The position numbers and the translations under genes are program-made. This document shows, in pieces, positions 18,592 through 31,614 of a stretch of 64,000 nt of DNA (the stretch's first letter is position 1; each line of letters opens with the position of its first letter). Below the pieces are notes generated by a model. The model had not been told where the DNA came from. It saw nothing but the letters and a program-made list of their open reading frames with translations, and ran no database searches. Origin of the DNA: Burkholderiales bacterium (GTDB lineage Bacteria; Pseudomonadota; Gammaproteobacteria; Burkholderiales; Casimicrobiaceae). Location: assembly GCA_015075645.1 (NCBI GenBank), contig JABTUF010000001.1, forward strand, positions 434,001-498,000, written 5' to 3'.

Positions 18592-19929
18592 ATGACGCTC
18601 GACGTGCAGTTCGACGGCCTGCCCGGCCCGACGCACAACTACTCGGGGATGTCGCCGGGCAACCTCGCGTCGCAGAAGCACGCGGGACTCGCGTCGAATC
18701 CGCGCGAGGCCGCGCTGCAGGGACTCGCGAAGATGCGCGCGCTCGCCGCGCGCGGCATTCCGCAGGCGGTGCTGCCGCCGCAGGAGCGGCCGCACCTGCC
18801 GACGCTGCGCGCGCTCGGCTTCGGCGGCGGCGACGCCGAGGTTCTCGCGCGCGCCGCCCGCGATGCGCCCTCGCTCCTGTCGGCGGCATCGTCCGCCGCG
18901 GCGATGTGGGCCGCGAACGCCGCCACCGTGAGCGCTTCCGCGGACACCGCGGACGGCCGCGTGCACTTCACGCCCGCGAACCTCGTCACGCTCCTGCATC
19001 GCTCGATCGAGGCGGAGACGACGACGCGCGTGCTGCGCGCGATCTTCGGCGACACGCGCCGGTTCGTCGTGCACGATCCGCTGCCCTCCGCCGTGCCCGC
19101 CGGCGACGAAGGCGCCGCGAACCACACGCGCTTCGCAGGACCTTCGGACGAGGATCCCGGCATCGCGCTTTTCGTGCACGGACGGCAGGCGTTCGACGCG
19201 CGGGCGAGCGCGCCGCGGCGCCACCCCGCGCGGCAGACGCTCGAGGCGTCGATGGCCGTCGCGCGCCGCCACGGCCTCGACCCCGCGCGCACGCTCCACG
19301 TGCAGCAGCACCCCGACGCGATCGACGCCGGCGTGTTCCACAACGACGTGATCGCCGTGGGGCAGCGGCGGACGCTCCTCGTGCACGAGGGTGCGTTCGT
19401 CGACACCGCCGCGACGGTCGCGGCGCTGCGCGAGCGGATCGGGTCCGCGTTCCGGGCCGACGTCGTCGGCGCGGGCGAACTGTCGATCGCGGACGCGGTG
19501 GCGACCTACCTCTTCAACGGACAACTGGTCGAGCGGCCCCAAGGCGGGCTGCTCTTCGTCGCTGCAGCCGAGGTGCGCGAGAACGCGCGGGCATCCGCGG
19601 TGCTCGACCGCTGGGCCGCGCCGGGCGGCCCGATCGCGGAGGCGCTGGTGCTCGACCTGCGGCAGAGCATGCGCAACGGCGGCGGCCCCGCCTGCCTGCG
19701 CCTGCGCGTGCCGCTCACGCCGGACGAGCGCGCCGCGATCGGTGCCCGCGTGTTCGTCGACGACACGCTCGCGGACGACCTCGAGGCGTGGATCCGCCGC
19801 CACTACCGCGACCGGCTCCTGCCCTCCGACCTCGCCGACCCCGCGCTTCTCGACCAGTCGCGGCGCGCGCTCGACGAACTGCTGCGCCTGCTCGCGCTGC
19901 CGCCGCTCTACGCGTTCCAGCGCGGCTGA
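18592..19929 (+). CDS. astB: N-succinylarginine dihydrolase
   Basis: A 445-residue guanidino-group hydrolase that converts N2-succinylarginine to N2-succinylornithine, ammonia and CO2. It opens with VQFDGLPGPTHNYSGMSPGN, which is diagnostic. Further signatures are SAMWAANAATVSASADT-like sequence near residue 105, EGAANHTRF near residue 180, and the catalytic region VFHNDVIAVG near residue 245. The C-terminal NGGGPACLRLRV carries the active-site Cys. Third gene of astC-astA-astB; astD and astE are not found in this window. Confidence 0.95.
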   Translation: MTLDVQFDGLPGPTHNYSGMSPGNLASQKHAGLASNPREAALQGLAKMRALAARGIPQAVLPPQERPHLPTLRALGFGGGDAEVLARAARDAPSLLSAASSAAAMWAANAATVSASADTADGRVHFTPANLVTLLHRSIEAETTTRVLRAIFGDTRRFVVHDPLPSAVPAGDEGAANHTRFAGPSDEDPGIALFVHGRQAFDARASAPRRHPARQTLEASMAVARRHGLDPARTLHVQQHPDAIDAGVFHNDVIAVGQRRTLLVHEGAFVDTAATVAALRERIGSAFRADVVGAGELSIADAVATYLFNGQLVERPQGGLLFVAAAEVRENARASAVLDRWAAPGGPIAEALVLDLRQSMRNGGGPACLRLRVPLTPDERAAIGARVFVDDTLADDLEAWIRRHYRDRLLPSDLADPALLDQSRRALDELLRLLALPPLYAFQRG

Positions 19930-19984
19930 CGACCACCCGCGACCGGCGCCTGCGGGCGAAAACGGCAGGCCGCCCGGCGCCGCC

Positions 19985-21259
19985 TCACGCCTCGGCGGTG
20001 GCGGGCAGCCGCAGGTGCCGGCGCACCGGCGAGCGCAGCATCGCGCCGCCCGCGAGCAGGAGGCCCAGCACGCCGATCGAGAGCAGCGTCGCGCGCAGGC
20101 CGATCACGGTGGCGAGCGCGCCGCCCGCGAGCGAGCCGAGCGGCGCCGCCGCCACGGTCAGGAAGCGCATCGTCGCCGTCATCCGGCCGAGCAGCCGGTC
20201 GGGCGTGATCGCCTGGCGCAGCGACAGGTACTGGATGCCGAACATCACGCCGCCGAAGTCGAACAGCAGCATCGCGAGTCCCAGCGCGATCGTGGCGAAC
20301 CAGGCCGGGCCCGAGACGAGGCCGTAGACCTGCCAGGCGATCGCGGTCGCCGTGAGTCCATGCACGATCATCGGCCCGACGCCGTAGCGCGCGGCCAAGC
20401 GTTCGGCCGAGGCCGCCGCCACGATGCAGCCCGCGCCGCCGAACACGTAGACCAGCCCGATCGCGCCGGCGGACAGCCCGAGTTCGCGCGTCGCGAACAG
20501 GATCAGCACCGCGAGTTGCGCGTGGTGCAGCAGTTGCCACAGGCCCGCGAGCCACGCGAGCGACCACAAGGTCGCGTTGCCGCGCACGAGCTTCAGCCCC
20601 TCGACGATCTCGTGCACGACGCCGGGCCGCGGACCGGTGTGCGGCACGTCGGTCGGGACCTTCAACTTGCGCAGCATCAGCGCGGAGGCGAGGAACGCCA
20701 GCGCGTCGGCGAGGATCGCGAACGGCGCCGTCAGCGCCTGGATCAGGAAACCGGCGACGCCGGGGCCGACGAGCGCCGAGCCGGTCTCGCCCAGCGAGAT
20801 CTTCGCGTTCGCCTCGACCAGCCGCCGCCGCCCGGCCATCTGCGCGAGCAGGACCTGGTAGGCGGCGCCGCCCACGACGTTCTGGACGCCGACGAAGAAG
20901 CCGACGGCGTACAGCACCTCGATCGAGAGCCAATGCGTGAACGCGGCGAGCGGGATCACCGCGAGCGCGAGCGCGCGCGTGACGTTCGCCACCAGCACGA
21001 TCGGCAGCTTGCGCACGCGATCGATCAGCACGCCCGCCTGCAGTGACACCAGCGCGAACGGCAGCGTCTCGAGCGCGACCAGCACGCCCATCTGGAGCGG
21101 CGTGGCGTGCAGCAGGATCGCGGCCGTCAGCGGCAACGCGAGATTCGTCACCTGCGCGCCGAACGAGGTGATCGTCAGCGACAGCCACATCCGCCGGAAA
21201 TCGGCGGACAGCCACAGGCCGGTCAGGTGTCGGGCGAAGCGGCGGCGCAACGTCGGCAC
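19985..21259 (-). CDS. MFS transporter (EntS/Bcr-like exporter branch)
   Basis: A 424-residue inner-membrane major facilitator with about twelve hydrophobic segments. It begins with a cytoplasmic Arg-rich stretch and FRRMWLSLTITSFGAQVTNLALPL. The loop 2-3 motif is GVLIDRVRKLPIVLVANVTR. The architecture resembles multidrug or siderophore exporters of the DHA3/EntS branch; the substrate is unknown. The start was set at the GTG at 21259 because GGAAGGAG lies nine bases upstream and the reading frame before it is low-complexity Arg-rich sequence. It converges on astB with 55 bp between stops. Confidence 0.85.
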   Translation of the reverse strand: MPTLRRRFARHLTGLWLSADFRRMWLSLTITSFGAQVTNLALPLTAAILLHATPLQMGVLVALETLPFALVSLQAGVLIDRVRKLPIVLVANVTRALALAVIPLAAFTHWLSIEVLYAVGFFVGVQNVVGGAAYQVLLAQMAGRRRLVEANAKISLGETGSALVGPGVAGFLIQALTAPFAILADALAFLASALMLRKLKVPTDVPHTGPRPGVVHEIVEGLKLVRGNATLWSLAWLAGLWQLLHHAQLAVLILFATRELGLSAGAIGLVYVFGGAGCIVAAASAERLAARYGVGPMIVHGLTATAIAWQVYGLVSGPAWFATIALGLAMLLFDFGGVMFGIQYLSLRQAITPDRLLGRMTATMRFLTVAAAPLGSLAGGALATVIGLRATLLSIGVLGLLLAGGAMLRSPVRRHLRLPATAEA

Positions 21260-21646
21260 GATCGGACACTCCTTCCGCGCGGACGTACCTGTGCGGCGCA
21301 CGCGCGGATGCGCGCCGCGGCGGACGCGATGCGCGCGTCCGGTCTGCCACACCGGCGGGAAACGAGACGGGGAACGGACCGACCCGGAAACCCGCCGCAC
21401 ACCCGGCGGATTCCCGTCGGGAGAGCGCTAGCGCACCACTCCGAGATCGCCGGGCGGCACGCCGATCGCGAACGCGCGCATCGGGACCTTCGTCTCGAGG
21501 CTCGTCTGGCGGAGGTGCGATCGGTTCATCGGTGGCCCGGCGGTGGGGATTGCGATCCGATTGTAGGTCCGTGCCGGAAGCGCGGGCAATGCCGAAGCGC
21601 CATCGGCCGGGGGGAAGCGCCGCGGTTGTCGCGGCGACGCAACGCC
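21260..21646. other. Stretch without a convincing gene
   Basis: 387 bp between the MFS exporter start and the end of the peptide-binding protein gene. The only candidate is a 33-codon reverse frame (21428-21529) starting MNRSHLRQTSLETKVPMRAF. It has no ribosome site and no recognisable family, so it is left unannotated. The region must hold the exporter's promoter, but no clear -10/-35 pair was found. Confidence 0.4.
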
Positions 21647-23440
21647 CTACCTGGCGACGCCGCGCCGTTTCGCGACATCGACGTCGAGGTAGGGAAACGG
21701 GTGCTGGGTGAAGCCGCTGTACTTGTACGCGCCGAGCCAGGGTTGGGTCAGCACGTTCTCGTAGCGGAACACCGTGATGTTCCACGGCGCGTACGCGCTC
21801 ACGAGTTCGTTCATCCGCTGCATGACGCGCTCGCGCTCGGGCCCGTTGGGGAGCGCGCGTGCCTCCTCGTAGAGCTTGTCGAACTCGGGCAGCCGGAACC
21901 GGGCGAGGTTCGAGAAGCCCGAGTTCGGTCCGTACAGGAGCCCGAGGAAACCGAAGCCCTCCGGCGTCGTGTTGATGTTGCCGAGCGTGAACATCTGGAT
22001 CTGGCCCAGGCGCGCCGCCTTGAGCAGGTCGGGCCACTTCTGCTTGACGAACTCGACCTTGAGGCCGATCGCGTTCGCGCTCTTCTGGCGCAGCTCGTCG
22101 TACTGGCGGTCGATCGCCGAGGGCGCGGACGCGAGCTTCAGCACGAGCGGCTTGCCGTCCGGCAGTTCGCGGAAGCCGTCGCCGTCGACGTCCCTGTAGC
22201 CGAAGCGGTCGAGGAGCGCTTTCGCGGCGGCCGGATCGTAGGCCTTCCGGCCGTCGAGCGACGGGTCATGGCCGGTCACGGTGGGCGGGATCACCTGCGT
22301 CGCGGGCATCGCCTGCCCCTGCCGGATGATCCGGATCTCGGCGTCGACGTCGTAGCCCAGCGAAAACGCGCGCCGCAGCGCCACCTTGTCGGGCGCGTAG
22401 CCGCCGACGACCGGATCCTCCATGTTGAAGTAGGTGTAGGTGATCGCCGGCTGGACGCCGCGCGAGAGCGCGATGCCCCGCTCCGCGAGCCGCGGCTTCA
22501 CCTTCGCCGGCGGATCGAGCACGTTCCAGACGAGGTCGTTCGGCACCGCGGCGTAGTCGAGCTGGCCCTGCTCGAAGGCGAGGAGCCGCGGCGTGCTCTC
22601 CTCGATGATGGCGACCTCGACCCGCGGGACGAGCGGCAGACGGCGTCCCCTGTACTTCGCCACGATCGCGCGGTCCGCCGGATCGCTGCTGTCGGGGAAG
22701 CGCACGTCGCGAAAGCCGGGGTTCGCCTCGAGCACGATCTTCTGGCCGCGACGCCATTCGCGCAGCCGATAGGGCCCGGTGCCGACCGGATTCGACATCG
22801 CCCAGCCCGCGCCGTCCGCGTACTTCTCGATCACCTCGCGCGCGACGGCCGACGCAGCGGTCGTGGTCAGGTTCGCGAGCAGTTCGGTGTCGGGGAAATG
22901 GAGTTCCAGCCGGATCGTGTAGCGGTCGACGGCCTTCAGCCCCGCGATCGCCTTGTCGTAGTCGAACTTTCCGCCCTCGCGCGCCGGCGCGACCAGCGTC
23001 TCCATGCCGACGAAGCGTCCGTCGAACATCTGCATCGAATTCGACCGTATGCGCGGGTCCATCACGCGCTTCCACGAATAGACGTAGTCCTGGGCGGTCA
23101 GCTCGCGCTTCTTCCCGTTGAACGCCGGGTCGTCGGCGAAGTAGATGCCGGGCTTGATGCGGATCGTCCACACTCTGCCGCCGTCGCTGACCTCGGGGAG
23201 CGCGACCGCGGTGTTCGGAACCAGCTTGTGCGGGCGCGCGAGGTAGTCGTAGGTGTACGGCGTGTCGAAGATGACGCGGTTGATCGCGTTGCTGTAGATG
23301 TCGCCGGCCGCCTGCGGGTCGAAACCGGTTTCGGCGACCGGGAACACCGCACGCAGCACCTTCTCCGGTTCGCCCTGCGCGTGCAGCGCGGGCACGGCCG
23401 CGAACGCCGCAGCGGCGACGAGCAGGCGGAACGTCGACAT
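21647..23440 (-). CDS. ABC transporter periplasmic solute-binding protein, family 5 (peptide/OppA-like)
   Basis: A 597-residue secreted binding protein. The signal peptide is residues 1-22 (LLVAAAAFAAVPALHAQG). The family 5 N-terminal pattern is KVLRAVFPVAETGFDPQAAG, and WTIRIKPGIYFADDPAFNG is the usual strand near residue 95. YVYSWKRVMDPRIRS and MSNPVGTGPYRLREWRRGQK are further hallmarks. The ligand is likely a peptide or similar, but cannot be read. No permease or ATPase genes are adjacent, so it is an orphan component. The glutathione peroxidase gene lies just upstream on the same strand (8-bp gap), so they are probably cotranscribed. Confidence 0.92.
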   Translation of the reverse strand: MSTFRLLVAAAAFAAVPALHAQGEPEKVLRAVFPVAETGFDPQAAGDIYSNAINRVIFDTPYTYDYLARPHKLVPNTAVALPEVSDGGRVWTIRIKPGIYFADDPAFNGKKRELTAQDYVYSWKRVMDPRIRSNSMQMFDGRFVGMETLVAPAREGGKFDYDKAIAGLKAVDRYTIRLELHFPDTELLANLTTTAASAVAREVIEKYADGAGWAMSNPVGTGPYRLREWRRGQKIVLEANPGFRDVRFPDSSDPADRAIVAKYRGRRLPLVPRVEVAIIEESTPRLLAFEQGQLDYAAVPNDLVWNVLDPPAKVKPRLAERGIALSRGVQPAITYTYFNMEDPVVGGYAPDKVALRRAFSLGYDVDAEIRIIRQGQAMPATQVIPPTVTGHDPSLDGRKAYDPAAAKALLDRFGYRDVDGDGFRELPDGKPLVLKLASAPSAIDRQYDELRQKSANAIGLKVEFVKQKWPDLLKAARLGQIQMFTLGNINTTPEGFGFLGLLYGPNSGFSNLARFRLPEFDKLYEEARALPNGPERERVMQRMNELVSAYAPWNITVFRYENVLTQPWLGAYKYSGFTQHPFPYLDVDVAKRRGVAR

Positions 23441-23448
23441 CGTCCGCG

Positions 23449-23928
23449 TCACAGGAACTTTCTCACGTCGGCCTCGAGGTCCTTCGGCTCGGTCTGCGGC
23501 GCGTAGCGCTCGACCACCCGGCCGTCGCGGTCGACGAGGAACTTGGTGAAGTTCCACTTGATCGCCTCGGAACCCAGCACACCCTTCTTCTCGGCCTTGA
23601 GGTGCCGGTAGAGCGGCGAGGCGTTCGCCCCGTTCACGTCGATCTTCGCGAACATCGGGAAGGTCACGCCGTAGTTCTTCTCGCAGAACGCGGCGATCTG
23701 CTTCTCGGTCCCCGGCTCCTGCCCGCCGAACTGGTTGCACGGGAAGCCGAGGATCTCGAGGCCCTCGCCATGGAGCTTCCGGTAGAGTGCCTCGAGGCCC
23801 TGGTACTGCGGCGTGAAGCCGCATTCGCTGGCGGTGTTGACGACGAGCAGCACCTTGCCCTTGAAGCGGGACAGCTTGACCGGCTTGCCGGCGAGATCGT
23901 CGACGGTGATGTCGTAGAGGCTCTTCAT
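23449..23928 (-). CDS. Glutathione peroxidase (Cys type)
   Basis: A 159-residue thiol peroxidase that reduces hydroperoxides using glutathione or thioredoxin. The active site is VVNTASECGFTPQYQGLEAL, with Cys at about residue 36 where animal enzymes have selenocysteine. The catalytic Gln is in LGFPCNQFGGQEPG near residue 70, and the Trp-Asn pair in IKWNFTKFLVDRDGRVV near residue 130. It resembles E. coli BtuE. No signal peptide, so cytoplasmic. It is divergent from the pirin gene, with 150 bp between starts. Confidence 0.95.
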   Translation of the reverse strand: MKSLYDITVDDLAGKPVKLSRFKGKVLLVVNTASECGFTPQYQGLEALYRKLHGEGLEILGFPCNQFGGQEPGTEKQIAAFCEKNYGVTFPMFAKIDVNGANASPLYRHLKAEKKGVLGSEAIKWNFTKFLVDRDGRVVERYAPQTEPKDLEADVRKFL

Positions 23929-24078
23929 GGCTGTCCCCGGGGGCGTGGAGCGGCAAGTGTAGCCTCGGAACCCGGAGCGCCGCCCTCGCCGCCCCTCCGA
24001 CCGCGATGGCGCGGTAGAGTTCGCCTGTACGGGCGCTGCCGACGGACGGTCGCCCGCGCCCGACCGGCCGATCGATCG

Positions 24079-24948
24079 ATGCCCGCCATCGTTCACCTCG
24101 TCAAACCCCGCGAGCGCGACCTGGGCTCGTTCCCGGTCCGCCGCCTGCTGCCCGCCGCTGCCGCGCGCTCGGTCGGCCCGTTCGTCTTCGTCGACCACAT
24201 GGGCCCGCTCGCGCTTGCGCCCGGCGAAGGCGTCGACGTGCGCCCGCATCCGCACATCGGCCTCGCCACCGTGACCTGGCTGTGGGAAGGCGCGCTCGTG
24301 CACCGCGACAGCCTGGGCGTGGTCCAGACGATCGAGCCGGGCGCGGTCAACTGGATGACCGCCGGGCGCGGCATCGTCCACTCCGAGCGCAGCCCGCCGG
24401 ACGACCGCGCGCGCGGGCCGAAGCTGCACGGCATGCAGACCTGGGTCGCGCTGCCGCGCGAGCACGAGGACGCCGAGCCTTCGTTCGCGCACGTCGCCGC
24501 GCAGGACCTGCCGGAGTTCGCGCGCGACGACGCGTCGATCATCGTGATCGCCGGGCACGCGTTCGGCGCGCGTGCGCCGACGCCGACGTTCGGCGACATG
24601 CTCAACGCGGGCGCGACGTTCGCGTCGGCCGGTTCGCTCGCGCTGCCCGCCGACCACGAGGAGCGCTCGGTCTACCCGGTCGACGCGAACCTCGCCATCG
24701 ACGGCGAGCCGCTGCCGATGCACCACCTCGGCGTGATCGAGCCGGGACGGGCCGTGACGATCGAAGCTCGCGGCCCGGCGCGCGCGATGCTGATCGGCGG
24801 TGCCGCGCTCGACGGCGAGCGGTACCTGTGGTGGAACTTCGTGTCGAGTTCGCGCGAGCGCATCGAACGCGCGAAGGAGGACTGGCGGGAGGGACGTTTC
24901 GCGATGGTGCCCGGCGAGACGGAGTTCATTCCGCTGCCGGAGCGCTGA
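24079..24948 (+). CDS. Pirin family protein
   Basis: A 289-residue bicupin. The N-terminal cupin has the metal ligands in VRPHPHIGLATVTWLWEGAL near residues 55-70, and GRGIVHSERSP supplies further His/Glu ligands near residue 100. The C-terminal part ends with the pirin signature LIGGAALDGERYLWWNFVSS. Members include quercetin dioxygenases and poorly understood redox regulators, so the reaction is uncertain. The ATG at 24079 is preceded by a GATCGATCGATC run without a clear ribosome site. The last 23 bp overlap the end of the convergent HIT gene. Confidence 0.92.
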   Translation: MPAIVHLVKPRERDLGSFPVRRLLPAAAARSVGPFVFVDHMGPLALAPGEGVDVRPHPHIGLATVTWLWEGALVHRDSLGVVQTIEPGAVNWMTAGRGIVHSERSPPDDRARGPKLHGMQTWVALPREHEDAEPSFAHVAAQDLPEFARDDASIIVIAGHAFGARAPTPTFGDMLNAGATFASAGSLALPADHEERSVYPVDANLAIDGEPLPMHHLGVIEPGRAVTIEARGPARAMLIGGAALDGERYLWWNFVSSSRERIERAKEDWREGRFAMVPGETEFIPLPER

Positions 24949-25350
24949 GCGCGGCGTGCACGCGGGACGAGATCTCGAGAAGCCGCTCGAACGGCGGCCG
25001 CTTCGCCGGCCATTCGAGCCCCACGCCGTCGCCCGGGTGCCGGGGCAGCACGTGCAGGTGGAAGTGCGGCACCGTCTGGAAACCCGCGGGCTCGTTCGCC
25101 TGCAGGATCGTCACGCCGGCCGCGCCGAACTCGCGGCGGACCGCCCGCGCGAGCCGCGCCGCGAGGCGGAACGCCGCGGCCGCCTCGTCGTCGTCGATGT
25201 CGCAGATCGTCGCGGCGTGGCGCGCGGTCGCGACGATCACATGCCCGTCGTTCACCTGGCCCGCGTCCATGAACGCGACGACGCGCGCATCGCGGTGGAC
25301 GAACGCCGCGGGCAGCGTGCCCGCGATCAGCCGGCAGAACACGCAATCGC

Positions 25351-25354
<4 letters not shown>
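24926..25354 (-). CDS. HIT family hydrolase
   Basis: A 142-residue histidine-triad nucleotide hydrolase/transferase. The triad [10 protein letters not shown] near residue 100 is intact, and the N-terminus [13 protein letters not shown] has the paired Cys common in bacterial HIT proteins. Its ATG overlaps the oxoprolinase stop (ATGA), so it is the last gene of that transcription unit, and its 3' end overlaps the pirin gene by 23 bp. The substrate is unknown; most relatives act on AMP conjugates. Confidence 0.93.
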
Positions 25355-29031
<3,677 letters not shown>

Positions 29032-29034
29032 TCT

Positions 29035-29055
29035 GTTGGCAGTTGGCAGTTGACA
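29035..29055 (-). repeat. Three tandem heptamers next to the oxoprolinase start
   Basis: GTTGGCA, GTTGGCA and GTTGACA in direct succession, ending 3 bp from the oxoprolinase ATG (29031). They occupy the place where its ribosome site would be. An inverted set lies at 29219-29239. Confidence 0.7.
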
Positions 29056-29218
29056 GAGAAATGCGGGCGGGCGGCCGGCGGCGTCAGGATCGAACCAGAC
29101 GCCACTTCCGAGTTCGTTCCGGGCATTATAGGAGGTGAAGCTGCGCCGATCGCATCTCAAACGCCCAAGCGGTGGGCCCCTTGGGCCGCTCCCGTCGCCG
29201 CCACGCCGGCATGCGGAC

Positions 29219-29239
29219 TGACAACTGTCAACTGTCAAC
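29219..29239 (+). repeat. Three tandem heptamers next to the racemase start
   Basis: TGACAAC, TGTCAAC and TGTCAAC run to within 3 bp of the racemase ATG (29243). Read on the other strand they are GTTGACA, GTTGACA and GTTGTCA, the same motif as at 29035-29055. The divergent intergenic region is thus bounded by inverted heptamer sets. No Shine-Dalgarno is left for the racemase gene. Confidence 0.7.
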
Positions 29240-29242
29240 TGA

Positions 29243-29920
29243 ATGCTGGGAATCCTGACCCTCGACACCGCCTTCCCCCGCATCCGCGGCGACGTGGGTT
29301 GCGCGCAGACCTTCGACTTCCCGGTGCGCTACGCGACGCCGAAGGGCGCGGATCCGGAACTCGTCGTGCACCGTCGCGACGACTCGATGCTGCCGGTGTT
29401 CGTCGCCGCGGCGCTCGAACTCGTGGACGCGGGCGCCTGCGGCATCGCGACGACCTGCGGTTTCCTCGCGCGCTGGCAGGACGACCTGACCGCCGCGCTG
29501 CCGGTCCCGGTGCTCACGTCCGCGCTGCTCCAGGCGGGGCTTGTCGCGCGCACGCTGCCGAAAGGGCGGCGCGTGGGCGTCGTCACCTACTCGGCCGGAG
29601 ACCTCACGCCCGAGTTGTGCGCGATCGCCGGGCTGCCGGCGGCGACGCCGGTCGCGGGCGTCGACCCCAACGGCGTGTTCGCGCGCACGATCCGCCACGG
29701 CGCAGGCAAGCTCGACCGGGAGGCCATGGCACGCGACGTGGCTGAGGCTGCACGCGGGCTCGCGGGAGCGAACCGGGACCTGGGGGCGATCGTCCTCGAA
29801 TGCGCGAACATGCCGCCGTACCGCCCCGAGGTCGAGGCGGCGACCGGACTTCCGGTCTACGACGCTGCGCAACTCGTCTCGTGGTTCCACGCGGGGCTCG
29901 CTGCGGCCCGGCCGCGTTGA
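29243..29920 (+). CDS. Aspartate/glutamate/hydantoin racemase family protein
   Basis: A 225-residue protein of the Asp/Glu racemase superfamily, which uses two Cys as acid and base. Candidates are the Cys in [18 protein letters not shown] (near residue 75) and in [16 protein letters not shown] (near residue 190). The N-terminus [20 protein letters not shown] is typical of the poorly studied AroM/hydantoin-racemase-like branch. It is divergent from the 5-oxoprolinase gene, which suggests work on a related amide or amino acid. The ATG abuts a heptamer repeat. Confidence 0.85.
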   Translation: MLGILTLDTAFPRIRGDVGCAQTFDFPVRYATPKGADPELVVHRRDDSMLPVFVAAALELVDAGACGIATTCGFLARWQDDLTAALPVPVLTSALLQAGLVARTLPKGRRVGVVTYSAGDLTPELCAIAGLPAATPVAGVDPNGVFARTIRHGAGKLDREAMARDVAEAARGLAGANRDLGAIVLECANMPPYRPEVEAATGLPVYDAAQLVSWFHAGLAAARPR

Positions 29921-30050
29921 GTGCTCTGCCAGGCGCGGCCGCTGATGCCGGGCCCGGGCCCGGCCGCGCTGGCGGACGCGAGTTGTGGTACAAATCCCGG
30001 CTTCGCGCCGCGGAGGGCCCGCGCGCCGAAGACCTCCGAGGAGAATCCCG

Positions 30051-31028
30051 ATGCGCAGCCGAATCGTCGCCACCGCCGCCGGCCTCGCCGCCGCGCTGTG
30101 CGCGCTGTCCGTGTCCGCCCAGACGAAGTGGGACCTGCCGAGCGCCTATCCCGCGAGCAACTTCCACACCGAGAACCTGCAGCAGTTCGCGAACGACGTC
30201 GACAAGGCCTCCGGCGGCAAGCTCAAGATCCAGCTCCATCCCAACGCATCGCTGTTCAAGGCGCCCGAGATCAAGCGCGCCGTGCAGGGCAACCAGGCGC
30301 AGGCCGGCGAGATCCTGCTCGTCAACTACGAGAACGAGGATCCGCTCTACGGGCTCGACGGCATCCCGTTCCTCGCGACCTCCTACGCCGACGCGTTCAA
30401 GCTCTACAAGGCATCGAAGAAGGCGCTGAACGACAAGCTCGCGAAGCAGGGGATGATGCTGCTCTACACGGTGCCGTGGCCGCCGCAGGGCATCTACACC
30501 AATCGCACCCTCAACTCCGCCGCCGACATGAAGGGCCTCAAGTGGCGCGCCTACAGCCCGGCGACGGCGAAAATCGCCGAACTCGTCGGCGCGCAGCCGA
30601 TGACCGTGCAGGCCGCCGAGGTGTCGCAGGCGCTCGCCACCGGCGTGATCGATTCGTACATGTCGTCGGGCTCGACCGGCTACGACAGCAAGACCTACGA
30701 GCACATCAAGAACTGGTACGACACGCAGGCCTGGCTCCCGAAGAACGCGATCATCGTCAACAGGAAGGCGTTCGACGCGCTCGACAAGGCGACGCAGGCG
30801 GCGGTGCTGAAGGCCGCCGCCGATGCCGAGACGCGCGGCTGGAAGCTCTCGCAGGACAAGAACACCTGGTACGTCGACCAGTTGAAGGCGAAGGGCATGA
30901 ACATCGTCAAGCCCTCCGAGCAGCTCACCGCGGATCTCCGCAAGGTCGGCAACTTCATGCTCGCCGAGTGGCAGCGCAAGGCGGGCGAGGAAGGCCGGAA
31001 GGTGATCGACGCCTACCGCGCGATGTGA
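30051..31028 (+). CDS. dctP: TRAP transporter substrate-binding protein
   Basis: A 325-residue periplasmic receptor of a TRAP system. The signal peptide ends near residue 24 (AALCALSVSAQ), followed by WDLPSAYPASNFHTENLQQF. The DctP ligand region contains LKWRAYSPATAKIAELVGAQ, with the conserved Arg that binds the substrate carboxylate. GVIDSYMSSGSTG follows near residue 205. The ribosome site GAGGAGA lies 5 bp before the ATG, and a -10-like TGGTACAAA is at 29986-29994. First gene of a dctPQM set. Confidence 0.93.
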   Translation: MRSRIVATAAGLAAALCALSVSAQTKWDLPSAYPASNFHTENLQQFANDVDKASGGKLKIQLHPNASLFKAPEIKRAVQGNQAQAGEILLVNYENEDPLYGLDGIPFLATSYADAFKLYKASKKALNDKLAKQGMMLLYTVPWPPQGIYTNRTLNSAADMKGLKWRAYSPATAKIAELVGAQPMTVQAAEVSQALATGVIDSYMSSGSTGYDSKTYEHIKNWYDTQAWLPKNAIIVNRKAFDALDKATQAAVLKAAADAETRGWKLSQDKNTWYVDQLKAKGMNIVKPSEQLTADLRKVGNFMLAEWQRKAGEEGRKVIDAYRAM

Positions 31029-31101
31029 TGCGCGAGGGGCGCCCGCGGCGGCACGGGCGCCCCGGCCGGCACGCCGGTCCGAACCCGCCCCGCGCGCCCC
31101 G

Positions 31102-31614
31102 ATGATGCGCCGCACCCTCGACCGGCTCTACGACGGCGCCGCCTGGCTCGCGGCGCTGTTCATGATCGGAACGCTCGCGATGGTGCTCACCGCCATCGCC
31201 GGCCGCTGGTTGGGGTTCCTCCTGCCCGGCACCGACGCCTACGCCGGCTATTGCATGGCGGCCTCGGGCTTCCTCGCACTCGCGCACACGTTCCGGCGCA
31301 ACGAGCACATCCGCGTCACGCTCGTGATCGACCGCCTGACCGGCGGAGCGCGCCGTGGACTGGAACTCTGGGCGCTGGGTGCCGGCACGGTGCTGGCCGG
31401 GCTGTTCGCCTGGTACTCGATCCGGCTCGCCTGGCAGTCGTGGGAGTTCAACGACATCTCCACCGCGAACGACGCGACGCCGCTGTGGATCCCGCAGATC
31501 GCCATGGCGCTCGGCACCGCGGTGCTGCTCGTCGCGCTGGTCGATGCGTTCGTCGCCGAGTGGCAGGGTCGCCGCGAGCACGCCGCCCCGGCGGAGGCGC
31601 TCCACAATGAGTGA
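31102..31614 (+). CDS. dctQ: TRAP transporter small permease
   Basis: A 170-residue membrane protein with four hydrophobic segments (LAALFMIGTLAMVLTAIAGR first). FRRNEHIRVTLVIDRL lies between segments two and three, as in DctQ. Its 3' end overlaps the dctM start by 8 bp, so the two are translationally coupled. It acts with DctM and DctP in Na+-driven uptake, normally of an organic acid. Confidence 0.9.
   Translation: MMRRTLDRLYDGAAWLAALFMIGTLAMVLTAIAGRWLGFLLPGTDAYAGYCMAASGFLALAHTFRRNEHIRVTLVIDRLTGGARRGLELWALGAGTVLAGLFAWYSIRLAWQSWEFNDISTANDATPLWIPQIAMALGTAVLLVALVDAFVAEWQGRREHAAPAEALHNE

Noticed and set aside
21428-21529. 33-residue reverse open frame
   Set aside because: No ribosome site and no recognisable family; chance frame in GC-rich DNA.
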